From Candidatus Tagabacteria bacterium CG09_land_8_20_14_0_10_41_14 (GTDB taxonomy: Bacteria > Patescibacteriota > Minisyncoccia > JAHISW01 > Tagabacteraceae), in NCBI GenBank assembly GCA_002774055.1, contig PEZL01000018.1:1-16521 (forward strand): DNA of 16,521 bases, read 5' to 3'. Shown here piece by piece: positions 6,283 to 12,129 of the stretch. The notes beneath the pieces were generated by a model, which was given only the letters and a program-made list of their open reading frames with translations, ran no database searches and had not been told where the DNA came from. The translations under genes and the position numbers were made by a program. Every line of letters starts with the position of its first letter. The first letter of the stretch is position 1.

Positions 6283-6953
6283 AGCTCAAGAAAAAACCGC
6301 AGCCGAGAACACTTGAAGAAATGAAACCCGTTTTAAAAAATCCCGAAATAACGGAAAAAATCGGCTCCGATAAAATCATTTATGATGTTTTTCGGGAAGT
6401 TAAGTTTAAAAACCCCTTACGTTACGACATAACATTTATTTATCCCGTAATGCTAGGGGATGAATTGCCAAAAACATTCGGCCATTGCCACAAAAATCTG
6501 GAAATTATGGAGGTTGTTTCAGGAGAAGTTTTATGGTTTCTTCAAAAGCACGACAAAAACCCCAAAGTTATCAAAGAAGCCTATCTTATACACGCGAAAA
6601 AGGGAGAAAAAGTTATTTTTCCCAGCGACTTTGGAACAATCAGCATAAACCCGACGACAAAAGAAACAGTGCTTTCCAACTGGATGAACTCGGAAACGCA
6701 AAGCAATTACGAATTCAATAAACAACTAGCCGGGGGCTGTTACTATTTTCTTGACGGCGGCAAATTGGAAAAAAACCAAAATTACGAAAAAGTGCCGGAA
6801 CTAATAAGACTAAAACCCAAAGAACTGCCGGAATTCGGCATAACTTTTAAAAAACAACTAATCAATTACCCAATCAAAAACCTGAAATTTTTAATCGACA
6901 CTAAAAAATACGAAAACATTTTAACTATCGAAAAATGCTACACTAAAATCTAG
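6261..6953 (+). CDS. Cupin-type glucose-6-phosphate isomerase-like protein
   Basis: The sequence resembles the cupin (archaeal-type) glucose-6-phosphate isomerases, metalloenzymes that interconvert glucose-6-phosphate and fructose-6-phosphate. The first cupin motif is visible as GHCHKNLEIMEVVSGEVLW at 74-92, with His75, His77 and Glu81 at the expected metal positions. The second motif, GEKVIFPSDFGTISINP at 115-131, has Thr126 where the fourth ligand, His, is expected by alignment with the Pyrococcus enzyme. The loop after His77 is also short. Activity is therefore uncertain. The 230-residue length is slightly above that of the archaeal enzymes. The start overlaps the preceding gene by 22 nt, suggesting coupling. 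The TAG stop shares its last base with tRNA-Leu. Confidence 0.72.
   Translation: MENFQKLKLKKKPQPRTLEEMKPVLKNPEITEKIGSDKIIYDVFREVKFKNPLRYDITFIYPVMLGDELPKTFGHCHKNLEIMEVVSGEVLWFLQKHDKNPKVIKEAYLIHAKKGEKVIFPSDFGTISINPTTKETVLSNWMNSETQSNYEFNKQLAGGCYYFLDGGKLEKNQNYEKVPELIRLKPKELPEFGITFKKQLINYPIKNLKFLIDTKKYENILTIEKCYTKI
6936..6944 (+). promoter_or_regulatory. Possible extended -10 for tRNA-Leu
   Basis: TGCTACACT (extended -10 form, TG-C-TACACT) ends 8 nt before the mature 5' end of tRNA-Leu, inside the end of the upstream coding sequence. If used, initiation would fall at or within a base or two of G6953, leaving almost no 5' leader. There is no good -35, so this is a suggestion only. Confidence 0.3.
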
Positions 6954-7034
6954 CCGAGATGGCGGAACTGGTATACGCGTACGGTTCAGGGCCGTATGCC
7001 GCAAGGCTTGGGGGTTCAACTCCCCCTCTCGGCA
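6953..7034 (+). tRNA. tRNA-Leu (anticodon CAG)
   Basis: This is a full class II tRNA. The acceptor stem is GCCGAGA paired with TCTCGGC. The anticodon stem is TACGG/CCGTA with loop TTCAGGG, giving anticodon CAG, which reads CUG. The variable arm is GCC-GCAA-GGC. The T arm is GGGGG, TTCAACT, CCCCC, and the discriminator is A7034. CCA is not encoded, unlike tRNA-Ser in this window. Its first base is the last base of the upstream isomerase stop codon, and only CT separates its 3' end from the rnj ATG. Maturation must therefore cut the flanking mRNAs. Confidence 0.96.
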
Positions 7035-7036
7035 CT

Positions 7037-8713
7037 ATGACAAACAACAAAATAAGAATCATTCCTCTCGGCGGAGTGGAAGAAATAGGTCGTAATATGA
7101 CCGTTGTTGAATATTTCCCGGATGGCGACATTGTGGTTATTGATGCCGGCCTGCAATTCCCCGATGAAAACACGCCGGGTATAGACTACATACTTCCCAA
7201 CCCCGCCTATCTGGAAAAAAGAAAAAACAAAATCCGCGCTCTTGTTTTAAGCCACGGCCATCTGGACCATATAGGTGGAGTCCCCTATCTCATGAAACAA
7301 CTGGGAAATCCCATTATCTATACCACACGGCTAACCAAAGCGATGGTATTAAAAAGGCAGGAAGAATTTCCAAACGCTCCCCATCTGGAAATCAGAGAAA
7401 TACAATCCGGAAAACAAATAAAACTAAGCAGGGCTCTTGGTCTGGGGTTTTTTGAAATCACCCACAGTATCCCCGACGCCATTGGTACCATAGTAAAAAC
7501 TCCTTTGGGTAATATTATTTATCCTGGTGACGCCAAAATAGAACATGACAAAAGCGGAAAACTAATCGGGATCAAACAATACGTTGAACTGGGCGAAAAG
7601 AAAAATTTGGCGCTGCTTCTGGAAAGCACCAATTCCGAAAAAGCCGGCTTTTCCATCAGCGAAGAAACTGTTTCAAAAAACCTGGAACAGATATTCAAAA
7701 AAGCAAACGGAAGAATTATCGTGGGAACTTTTGCCTCACAAATTGAAAGAATCGTAAGAATGATAGAAATTGCCGAACGTTTAAACAAAAAAGTGATCAT
7801 TGACGGCTTCAGCATGAAAGTAAATTTGGAAATATCCAAACAACTCGGATTATTCCGCCCCAAAAAAGACATCTTGATTTCTGTCAAAGAAATCGGCAAT
7901 TATCCGGAAAACAAAATATTTGCCGTTTGCACCGGCTCTCAAGGCGAAGAATATGCCGCCCTAATGAGGATTGCCGGAAACAAACACGCTCATATCCGCC
8001 TCCACGAAGGAGATACGGTAATACTCTCTTCGTCCATCATTCCTGGCAACGAAAAAAACATCCAAAATCTGAAGGATAATCTCTCAAGACAGGGCGCGAA
8101 AATTATCCATTACGAAGTGGCCGACATACATGCCAGCGGACATGCCTATTCCGAAGAACTAAAACTCATAACTCAAATGCTAAAACCTAAATTTTTTATT
8201 CCGGTTCATGGATATTATTTTATGCTAAAAACAAACGCTGACTTAGCTTTATCCGTGGGAATACCCAAAAAGAACATTGCCGTACCGCAAAACAACGGCG
8301 CAATAATAGAAATAGACAAAAACGGCATAAAAACACTAAAAGAAAAAGCGCCTGCCAGCTACGTAATGGTAGACGGCCTGGGCGTGGGGGATGTAAAAGA
8401 GATTGTAATGCGCGACAGACAAATGCTGGCCCAAGACGGAATTTTTGTAATCATTGCCGCCGTTGATTCTCAAAAAGGAGAAATAAAAGGCTCGCCCGAT
8501 ATTATCTCCCGTGGTTTTGTATACCTTAAAGAATCACAAGATTTACTTAAATCGGTACGATACATTATAAAAGAAATAGTAAAAGAATGCGGACAAATGC
8601 ACCCCATAAATGTCAGTTTGATTAAAGACAGAATAAGAGAACGGATCGGCAATTTTCTCTTCAAAAAAACCAAACGAAGGCCAATGGTACTTCCGGTGGT
8701 GATAGAATTCTAA
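7037..8713 (+). CDS. rnj: Ribonuclease J (metallo-beta-lactamase/beta-CASP RNase)
   Basis: RNase J combines endonuclease and 5'-to-3' exonuclease activity in mRNA turnover and rRNA maturation. The 558-residue protein opens with RIIPLGGVEEIGRNM (6-21), has the zinc motif HGHLDH at 73-78 (LSHGHLDHIGG), a later THSIPD, YPGDAKIE, the beta-CASP region with FASQIERI and IHASGHA, and FFIPVHGYY, then a C-terminal domain. The frame is open back through tRNA-Leu, but that part translates tRNA sequence. The first ATG outside the tRNA is 7037, and MTNNKIRIIPLGG is the normal family N-terminus. The start lies 2 nt after the tRNA discriminator, so tRNA 3' processing would leave a nearly leaderless rnj mRNA. 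The stop overlaps the convergent gene by 4 bp. Confidence 0.96.
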   Translation: MTNNKIRIIPLGGVEEIGRNMTVVEYFPDGDIVVIDAGLQFPDENTPGIDYILPNPAYLEKRKNKIRALVLSHGHLDHIGGVPYLMKQLGNPIIYTTRLTKAMVLKRQEEFPNAPHLEIREIQSGKQIKLSRALGLGFFEITHSIPDAIGTIVKTPLGNIIYPGDAKIEHDKSGKLIGIKQYVELGEKKNLALLLESTNSEKAGFSISEETVSKNLEQIFKKANGRIIVGTFASQIERIVRMIEIAERLNKKVIIDGFSMKVNLEISKQLGLFRPKKDILISVKEIGNYPENKIFAVCTGSQGEEYAALMRIAGNKHAHIRLHEGDTVILSSSIIPGNEKNIQNLKDNLSRQGAKIIHYEVADIHASGHAYSEELKLITQMLKPKFFIPVHGYYFMLKTNADLALSVGIPKKNIAVPQNNGAIIEIDKNGIKTLKEKAPASYVMVDGLGVGDVKEIVMRDRQMLAQDGIFVIIAAVDSQKGEIKGSPDIISRGFVYLKESQDLLKSVRYIIKEIVKECGQMHPINVSLIKDRIRERIGNFLFKKTKRRPMVLPVVIEF

Positions 8714-9969
8714 TTTAGAAAAGAAACCAGTTCTTTTTTCTTTTCCTCCATCAACGCCTCGCTTTTCGCCTCTATCACCAGCCGCATCAGCGGCTCGGTA
8801 TTAGACGGCCGCAAATTAAACCACCAGCCCGTCCCGCCGCCGGCGGGATCTTCAAATTCAATCAAAATCCCGTCTTGCAAATCTTGTTCAACGGACGAAT
8901 ATTTATCTTTTATTTTTTCTAAAACACCTCCCCATTCTTCCCTGCTCTTCAATGACAAATTAATTTCACCCGAATGAAAATATTTTTGAAAAGGTTTTAC
9001 CAATTCAGAAATATTTTTACCCTCATTTTTATCCATTGCTTCCAAAAGCTTCCTCAACGCGAAAAACGCGGAATCGGAATAATATAAATCTCCAAAATAG
9101 TAATGACCGGAAAGTTCCGCGGCAAAAACGGCATCATTGTTTCTCATTGCATTTTTAATATAGTAATGTCCCACCGGCGCGCGAACAACCTCAACACCCT
9201 TGGCAGCAAAATAATCTTCCAAAAATTTAGTTGAAATAATATCAATGATTACTTTCTGTCCTTTTTGGACGATACCATCGGCAATTATTCCGCCAACAAT
9301 ATCTTCTCGTATTTTTTCGCCATTTTCGTCAAAAACATAAAGACGGTCAGCGTCAAAGTCAAAAGAAACCGCTAAATCCGCGCTCATGCCAACCCGCTCA
9401 ACGCGCAATTTATCCAAAAAGCGGGGCAAAAAGAGTTTTGCCGCACCCCCGCCATCATCAATTTTTATTTTTATTTTTCTTTTTATTCCAAAATCCTTCA
9501 GAATTTCTTTAAAATAATCTTCTGAAATATCCTTCTTCTCCGTTTTCCCTTTTTTGTTTTCAGCAACCTTAAAATTTTCGGAATAAAAATTTTTGAGCTC
9601 TTCTCCGCTTACGGGTACGCCTCCTTTTTTAACAAACTTCACGCCGTTATAATTAAGCGGATTATGAGACGCGGTAATCATCGCTCCGGCGTCAGTATCC
9701 AGGAAAGAGGCGGCAAAATAAAGCATCGGTGTTGTAACAACCCCCAAATCAATAACATGACAACCGAGATTCTCCAACCCCCCAACAAAAGATTTACAAA
9801 GAGAATCCGAAGAATCGCGCGAGTCCCGGCCCACCGCAACTTTTGAATCCGAATTTCTCAAATAAGAAACGAGGGCGATTCCTAAATTATAAAAAACATC
9901 TTCGTTGAGCTCATCAGGATACATGCCCCTTATGTCATACGCCCTGAATATTTTTTCGTTGATTTGCAT
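8710..9969 (-). CDS. Phosphomannomutase/phosphoglucomutase
   Basis: This is an alpha-D-phosphohexomutase that moves phosphate between C6 and C1 of mannose or glucose. Using the ATG at 9969 it has 419 residues; a TTG at 9975 would add two. Visible motifs (numbered from TTG) are the N-terminal FRAYDIRG, the phosphoserine loop TASHNP at 101-106 (Ser103), the metal loop DFDADR at 206-211, the sugar-specificity motif ELSGHYYF at 287-294, and the phosphate-binding RPSNTEPLMR at 389-398. An unusual PAGGGTG stretch just before WWFNLRP is encoded by a GC-rich palindrome. ATG 9969 is preferred because an extended -10 (TGTTATAAT) ends 8 nt upstream. The gene is convergent with rnj, overlapping by 4 bp, and divergent from ychF. 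Confidence 0.92.
   Translation of the reverse strand: MQINEKIFRAYDIRGMYPDELNEDVFYNLGIALVSYLRNSDSKVAVGRDSRDSSDSLCKSFVGGLENLGCHVIDLGVVTTPMLYFAASFLDTDAGAMITASHNPLNYNGVKFVKKGGVPVSGEELKNFYSENFKVAENKKGKTEKKDISEDYFKEILKDFGIKRKIKIKIDDGGGAAKLFLPRFLDKLRVERVGMSADLAVSFDFDADRLYVFDENGEKIREDIVGGIIADGIVQKGQKVIIDIISTKFLEDYFAAKGVEVVRAPVGHYYIKNAMRNNDAVFAAELSGHYYFGDLYYSDSAFFALRKLLEAMDKNEGKNISELVKPFQKYFHSGEINLSLKSREEWGGVLEKIKDKYSSVEQDLQDGILIEFEDPAGGGTGWWFNLRPSNTEPLMRLVIEAKSEALMEEKKKELVSFLN
8832..8848. repeat. GC-rich palindrome inside the phosphohexomutase gene
   Basis: TCCCGCC (8832-8838) and GGCGGGA (8842-8848) form a 7-bp perfect hairpin with a GCC loop inside an otherwise AT-rich gene. On the minus strand it encodes part of DPAGGGTG, directly before the conserved WWFNLRPSNTEP. 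It resembles the intergenic GCCCCGCC hairpin at 85-103. Confidence 0.6.
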
Positions 9970-9977
9970 TATCAACT

Positions 9978-9986
9978 ATTATAACA
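9978..9986 (-). promoter_or_regulatory. Extended -10 of the phosphohexomutase gene
   Basis: TGTTATAAT is a consensus extended -10 on the minus strand. Its hexamer (9983-9978) ends 8 nt before ATG 9969. It overlaps the -10 of the divergent ychF. It has no good -35, but extended -10 promoters can work without one. Confidence 0.6.
9980..9985 (+). promoter_or_regulatory. -10 of ychF, overlapping the opposite promoter
   Basis: TATAAC ends 8 nt before the ychF ATG at 9994. It shares four base pairs with the TATAAT of the divergent gene. A weak -35 (CGTTGA, 9957-9962) lies 17 bp upstream inside the neighbouring coding sequence. Confidence 0.45.
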
Positions 9987-9993
9987 TTAAAAA

Positions 9994-10851
9994 ATGCGCA
10001 TAGGTATCGTAGGCCTGCCAAACGTGGGCAAATCAACTCTTTTCAAAGCCCTGACAAATATACAGGTAGATATAAGCAACTACCCCTTTTGCACAATTAA
10101 TCCGAATATCGGCGTGACCCGGGTACCCGACAAACGGCTTGAAAAAATCGCCGACATAGTAAAACCGGAAAAAATAATTCCGGCCGTAATTGAATTCGTA
10201 GATATCGCGGGGCTGGTAAAAGGAGCGCACAAAGGAGAAGGACTTGGAAACCAATTTTTATCGCATATTTATAATGTAGACGCGATTTTGCTTGTTCTCA
10301 GGTGCTTTAAAGACGCCAAAATCACTCATGTTGAAAGCGAAATAAATCCCGAGAGAGATTTCAATATTATTAAAGAAGAATTATATTTAAAAGATCTAGA
10401 GTTGGCAAACAAACCACAAATAATCATTTGCAACACAAAGGGCGAAAAAGATAACGCCGTTTTTGAAAAATGCAACATGGAAATTGATTTTAAACTAGAA
10501 CTCGAAATGTCAGAGATGAAAAAAAACGAACTTGAAGAATTGGAGATTAAATCAAAAATTCCCGACCTAATAAAATTGGCTTATCAAACACTGGAACTTA
10601 TCACTTTTTATACCGTAAAGGGAGGCAAAGAATTACGCGCTTCTTCTCTAAAACAAGGTGAGACCGCGCCGCAAGCCGGCAGACGGATTCATGGTGATTT
10701 CGAAGAAAAATTTATCAGGGCGGAAGTAGTCGCCTGCAAAGATTTCATCAAAATGGGTGGCTGGGCCGGCTGCCGCGAAAAAGGCCTTCTTCGCACCGAA
10801 GGCCGCGACTACATCGTCCGCGACAACGATATCCTGGAATTCAAAATCTAA
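9994..10851 (+). CDS. ychF: YchF-type ribosome-associated GTPase/ATPase lacking the coiled-coil domain
   Basis: YchF is an OBG-family P-loop NTPase that binds ribosomes. The protein has the Walker A GLPNVGKST (7-15), the switch region with NYPFCTINPNIG (29-40), Walker B DIAGLVKGAHKGEGLGNQFL (70-89), and the C-terminal TGS/ubiquitin-like domain with GETAPQAGRRIHGDFEEKFIRAE (222-244) and EGRDYIVRDNDI. It is 285 residues long against about 360 in E. coli. The missing part is mostly the helical coiled-coil arm that normally follows ELxLxDLE; here LYLKDLELANKPQIII runs straight to the next strand at about 140. The nucleotide-specificity motif, NVNE in E. coli, reads NTKG (147-150). No frameshift is visible. 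The start ATG 9994 lies 8 nt after a -10 hexamer. Confidence 0.93.
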   Translation: MRIGIVGLPNVGKSTLFKALTNIQVDISNYPFCTINPNIGVTRVPDKRLEKIADIVKPEKIIPAVIEFVDIAGLVKGAHKGEGLGNQFLSHIYNVDAILLVLRCFKDAKITHVESEINPERDFNIIKEELYLKDLELANKPQIIICNTKGEKDNAVFEKCNMEIDFKLELEMSEMKKNELEELEIKSKIPDLIKLAYQTLELITFYTVKGGKELRASSLKQGETAPQAGRRIHGDFEEKFIRAEVVACKDFIKMGGWAGCREKGLLRTEGRDYIVRDNDILEFKI

Positions 10852-10853
10852 GG

Positions 10854-10882
10854 TTGCATATTTAAAAAGGTATTGCTAATAT
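10854..10882 (+). promoter_or_regulatory. rpsF operon promoter, leaderless type
   Basis: TTGCAT (10854-10859) and TAATAT (10877-10882) have a 17-bp spacer. A TG one base before the hexamer makes an extended -10 (TGCTAATAT). Initiation about 7 nt downstream falls at 10889-10890, and the rpsF ATG is at 10890. Confidence 0.65.
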
Positions 10883-10887
10883 ACCTT
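10867..10887. promoter_or_regulatory. 7-bp dyad over the rpsF -10 (candidate operator)
   Basis: AAGGTAT (10867-10873) and ATACCTT (10881-10887) form a perfect inverted repeat around a 7-nt centre. The dyad straddles the predicted -10 and stops 2 nt before the ATG. If the transcript is leaderless the dyad is not transcribed, so a DNA operator for a repressor fits better than an RNA hairpin. Confidence 0.45.
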
Positions 10888-10889
10888 AT

Positions 10890-11351
10890 ATGCCGGATGG
10901 CGAAACAACAATATATGAAATTGCCTATCTTTTAAATGATGAATGCGGGGAGGAAAAAACCCTGGCTTTTGCTAATAAACTAAGAGAAGCAATCGCGGAC
11001 AAAGAAGGACTGATAATATCAGAGGGGACGCCCAAAAAACAACCCCTTGCTTATCCAGTCAAAGAAAAAAACGTAGCCATTTTAAATTGGGTAAAGTTTG
11101 CGACAGAGCCGCAATTTCTTGAAGAAATAGAAGAATTACTTAAAAAAGACACAAATATATTAAGATTTCTTGCGACAAAAAAGAGCAAAAAAGAAGAGGC
11201 GGCAAAGAAACCCATGTTCAAACCCAAAAGTCCGCTTTCTCAAACAACAATGAGCAAAACCGAAAAACAAAAAACAGAAGAAGGACAGGAAAAACCTGCG
11301 ATAAAAGAAGAAGAAATTGATAAAAAATTAGAAGAATTATTAGGCGAGTAA
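10890..11351 (+). CDS. rpsF: 30S ribosomal protein S6 with a charged C-terminal extension
   Basis: S6 binds S18 on the platform of the 30S subunit. Residues 1-95 carry the ferredoxin-like S6 fold: YEIAYLLND (9-17), the KQPLAYPVKEKNVAILNWVKF strand-turn-strand (50-70), and a last strand with NILRFLATKK. A K/E/Q-rich tail of about 55 residues follows, ending DKKLEELLGE. The protein is 153 residues against roughly 95-135 in most bacteria. The identification is supported by the classical rpsF-ssb-rpsR order. The ATG directly follows a strong promoter with no room for a leader, and no Shine-Dalgarno exists. ssb starts 17 nt downstream. Confidence 0.93.
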   Translation: MPDGETTIYEIAYLLNDECGEEKTLAFANKLREAIADKEGLIISEGTPKKQPLAYPVKEKNVAILNWVKFATEPQFLEEIEELLKKDTNILRFLATKKSKKEEAAKKPMFKPKSPLSQTTMSKTEKQKTEEGQEKPAIKEEEIDKKLEELLGE

Positions 11352-11368
11352 CATAAACAACATAAACT

Positions 11369-11803
11369 ATGAATCTCAACAAAGCGTTAATTATAGGCAA
11401 TTTGACAAGAGACCCTGAACTGCGCACCCTGCCTTCAGGCAAACCAGTGGCTTCTTTCGGCGTGGCCACCAACAGAACTTGGAAAAACCAAGCGGGTGAA
11501 AAACAAGAAGAAGTGCAATTCCACAACATTGTTACTTTTGGCAGGCAGGCGGAAATCGCAAATCAGTATCTCAAAAAAGGCTCAATGGTTTTTATAGAAG
11601 GCCGAATACAAACCCGAAGCTGGGACGGGCAAGACGGAACAAAAAAATACAGAACGGAAATTGTTACGGAAAGGCTGCAATTGGGCCCGAGAAAAACCGG
11701 CGGCTCATCCGCCCCCGCCGAAAAAAAACAACAGGAAGAAGCATCCCTGGACACTATTGAATATCCGGAAGAAAATAATAATCCGGAAGATATACCATTT
11801 TAA
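11369..11803 (+). CDS. ssb: Single-stranded DNA-binding protein
   Basis: SSB coats single-stranded DNA during replication, repair and recombination and recruits partners through its tail. The 144-residue protein has an OB fold over about residues 1-106: NKALIIGNLTRDPELRTLPSGKPVASFGVATNRTW, VQFHNIVTFGRQAEIANQYLKKGSMVFIEGRIQTRSW and YRTEIVTERLQLG. A short acidic linker leads to the C-terminal tip DIPF, the conserved protein-interaction peptide. It sits between rpsF and rpsR, the usual place, with 17-nt and 5-nt gaps, and no Shine-Dalgarno is visible. recA lies just beyond, on the other strand. Confidence 0.97.
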   Translation: MNLNKALIIGNLTRDPELRTLPSGKPVASFGVATNRTWKNQAGEKQEEVQFHNIVTFGRQAEIANQYLKKGSMVFIEGRIQTRSWDGQDGTKKYRTEIVTERLQLGPRKTGGSSAPAEKKQQEEASLDTIEYPEENNNPEDIPF

Positions 11804-11808
11804 AAACC

Positions 11809-12006
11809 ATGAAGCATTGTTATTTTTGCACAAACAATATAAAGGCGATGGATTACAAAAACACCGAAACTCTTAAAAAATTCGTAGACAGCCGCGGTAA
11901 ATTACTTGGGAAAAAAGAAACAAATCTTTGCGTCAAACACCAAAGAAAATTGGCGCAAGCGGTAAAAAGGGCGCGCTTTCTGGCATTATTGCCTTTTGTG
12001 GAATAA
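11809..12006 (+). CDS. rpsR: 30S ribosomal protein S18 (zinc-binding type)
   Basis: S18 partners S6 on the 30S platform. The 65-residue protein shows the S18 core: IKAMDYKNTETLKKFVDSRGKLLG (11-34), then KHQRKLAQAVKRARFLALLPFV (43-64). Cys4, Cys7, Cys41 and His44 form a likely zinc site (CYFC...CVKH), marking the C+ version of this protein. The start ATG lies 5 nt after the ssb stop. No rplI (L9) follows. Instead the cluster ends at a large inverted repeat facing recA. Absence of L9 is a known trait of many Patescibacteria, and here it is only shown to be absent from this locus. Confidence 0.96.
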   Translation: MKHCYFCTNNIKAMDYKNTETLKKFVDSRGKLLGKKETNLCVKHQRKLAQAVKRARFLALLPFVE

Positions 12007-12012
12007 TTTTTT

Positions 12013-12116
12013 ATCCCGTTAGAAGACCCCGTCCCTCCGTGGGTAAAGATGATATTAAAAATATTACTTTCTTACAGAAGACGCGAGGTTTAATACACCA
12101 TGTCTTCTAACGGGAT
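12013..12116. repeat. Inverted-repeat element A (ATCCCGTTAG family)
   Basis: ATCCCGTTAGAAGAC (12013-12027) and GTCTTCTAACGGGAT (12102-12116) are perfect 15-bp inverted repeats around a 74-nt interior. They lie between the convergent rpsR and recA genes. The outer ten bases are identical to those of element B at 13514-13561. A third copy of AGAAGAC at 12076-12082 could pair with the right arm instead of the left arm, giving two mutually exclusive hairpins. The plus-strand side is followed by T-rich sequence, so it may act as a terminator for rpsF-ssb-rpsR. The interior has no supported gene. Confidence 0.8.
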
Positions 12117-12129
12117 TTATTTATTTTAT

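Noticed and set aside
6959..7036. N-terminal 26-codon extension of RNase J
   Set aside because: These codons are the tRNA-Leu gene; the family N-terminus begins at ATG 7037.
12028..12101. Interior of element A as a small RNA gene or tRNA
   Set aside because: No tRNA-like arms, promoter or conserved RNA motif could be recognised.
11928..12110. 60-codon frame running from rpsR into element A
   Set aside because: It overlaps S18 in another frame and then a hairpin repeat; nothing supports a protein.
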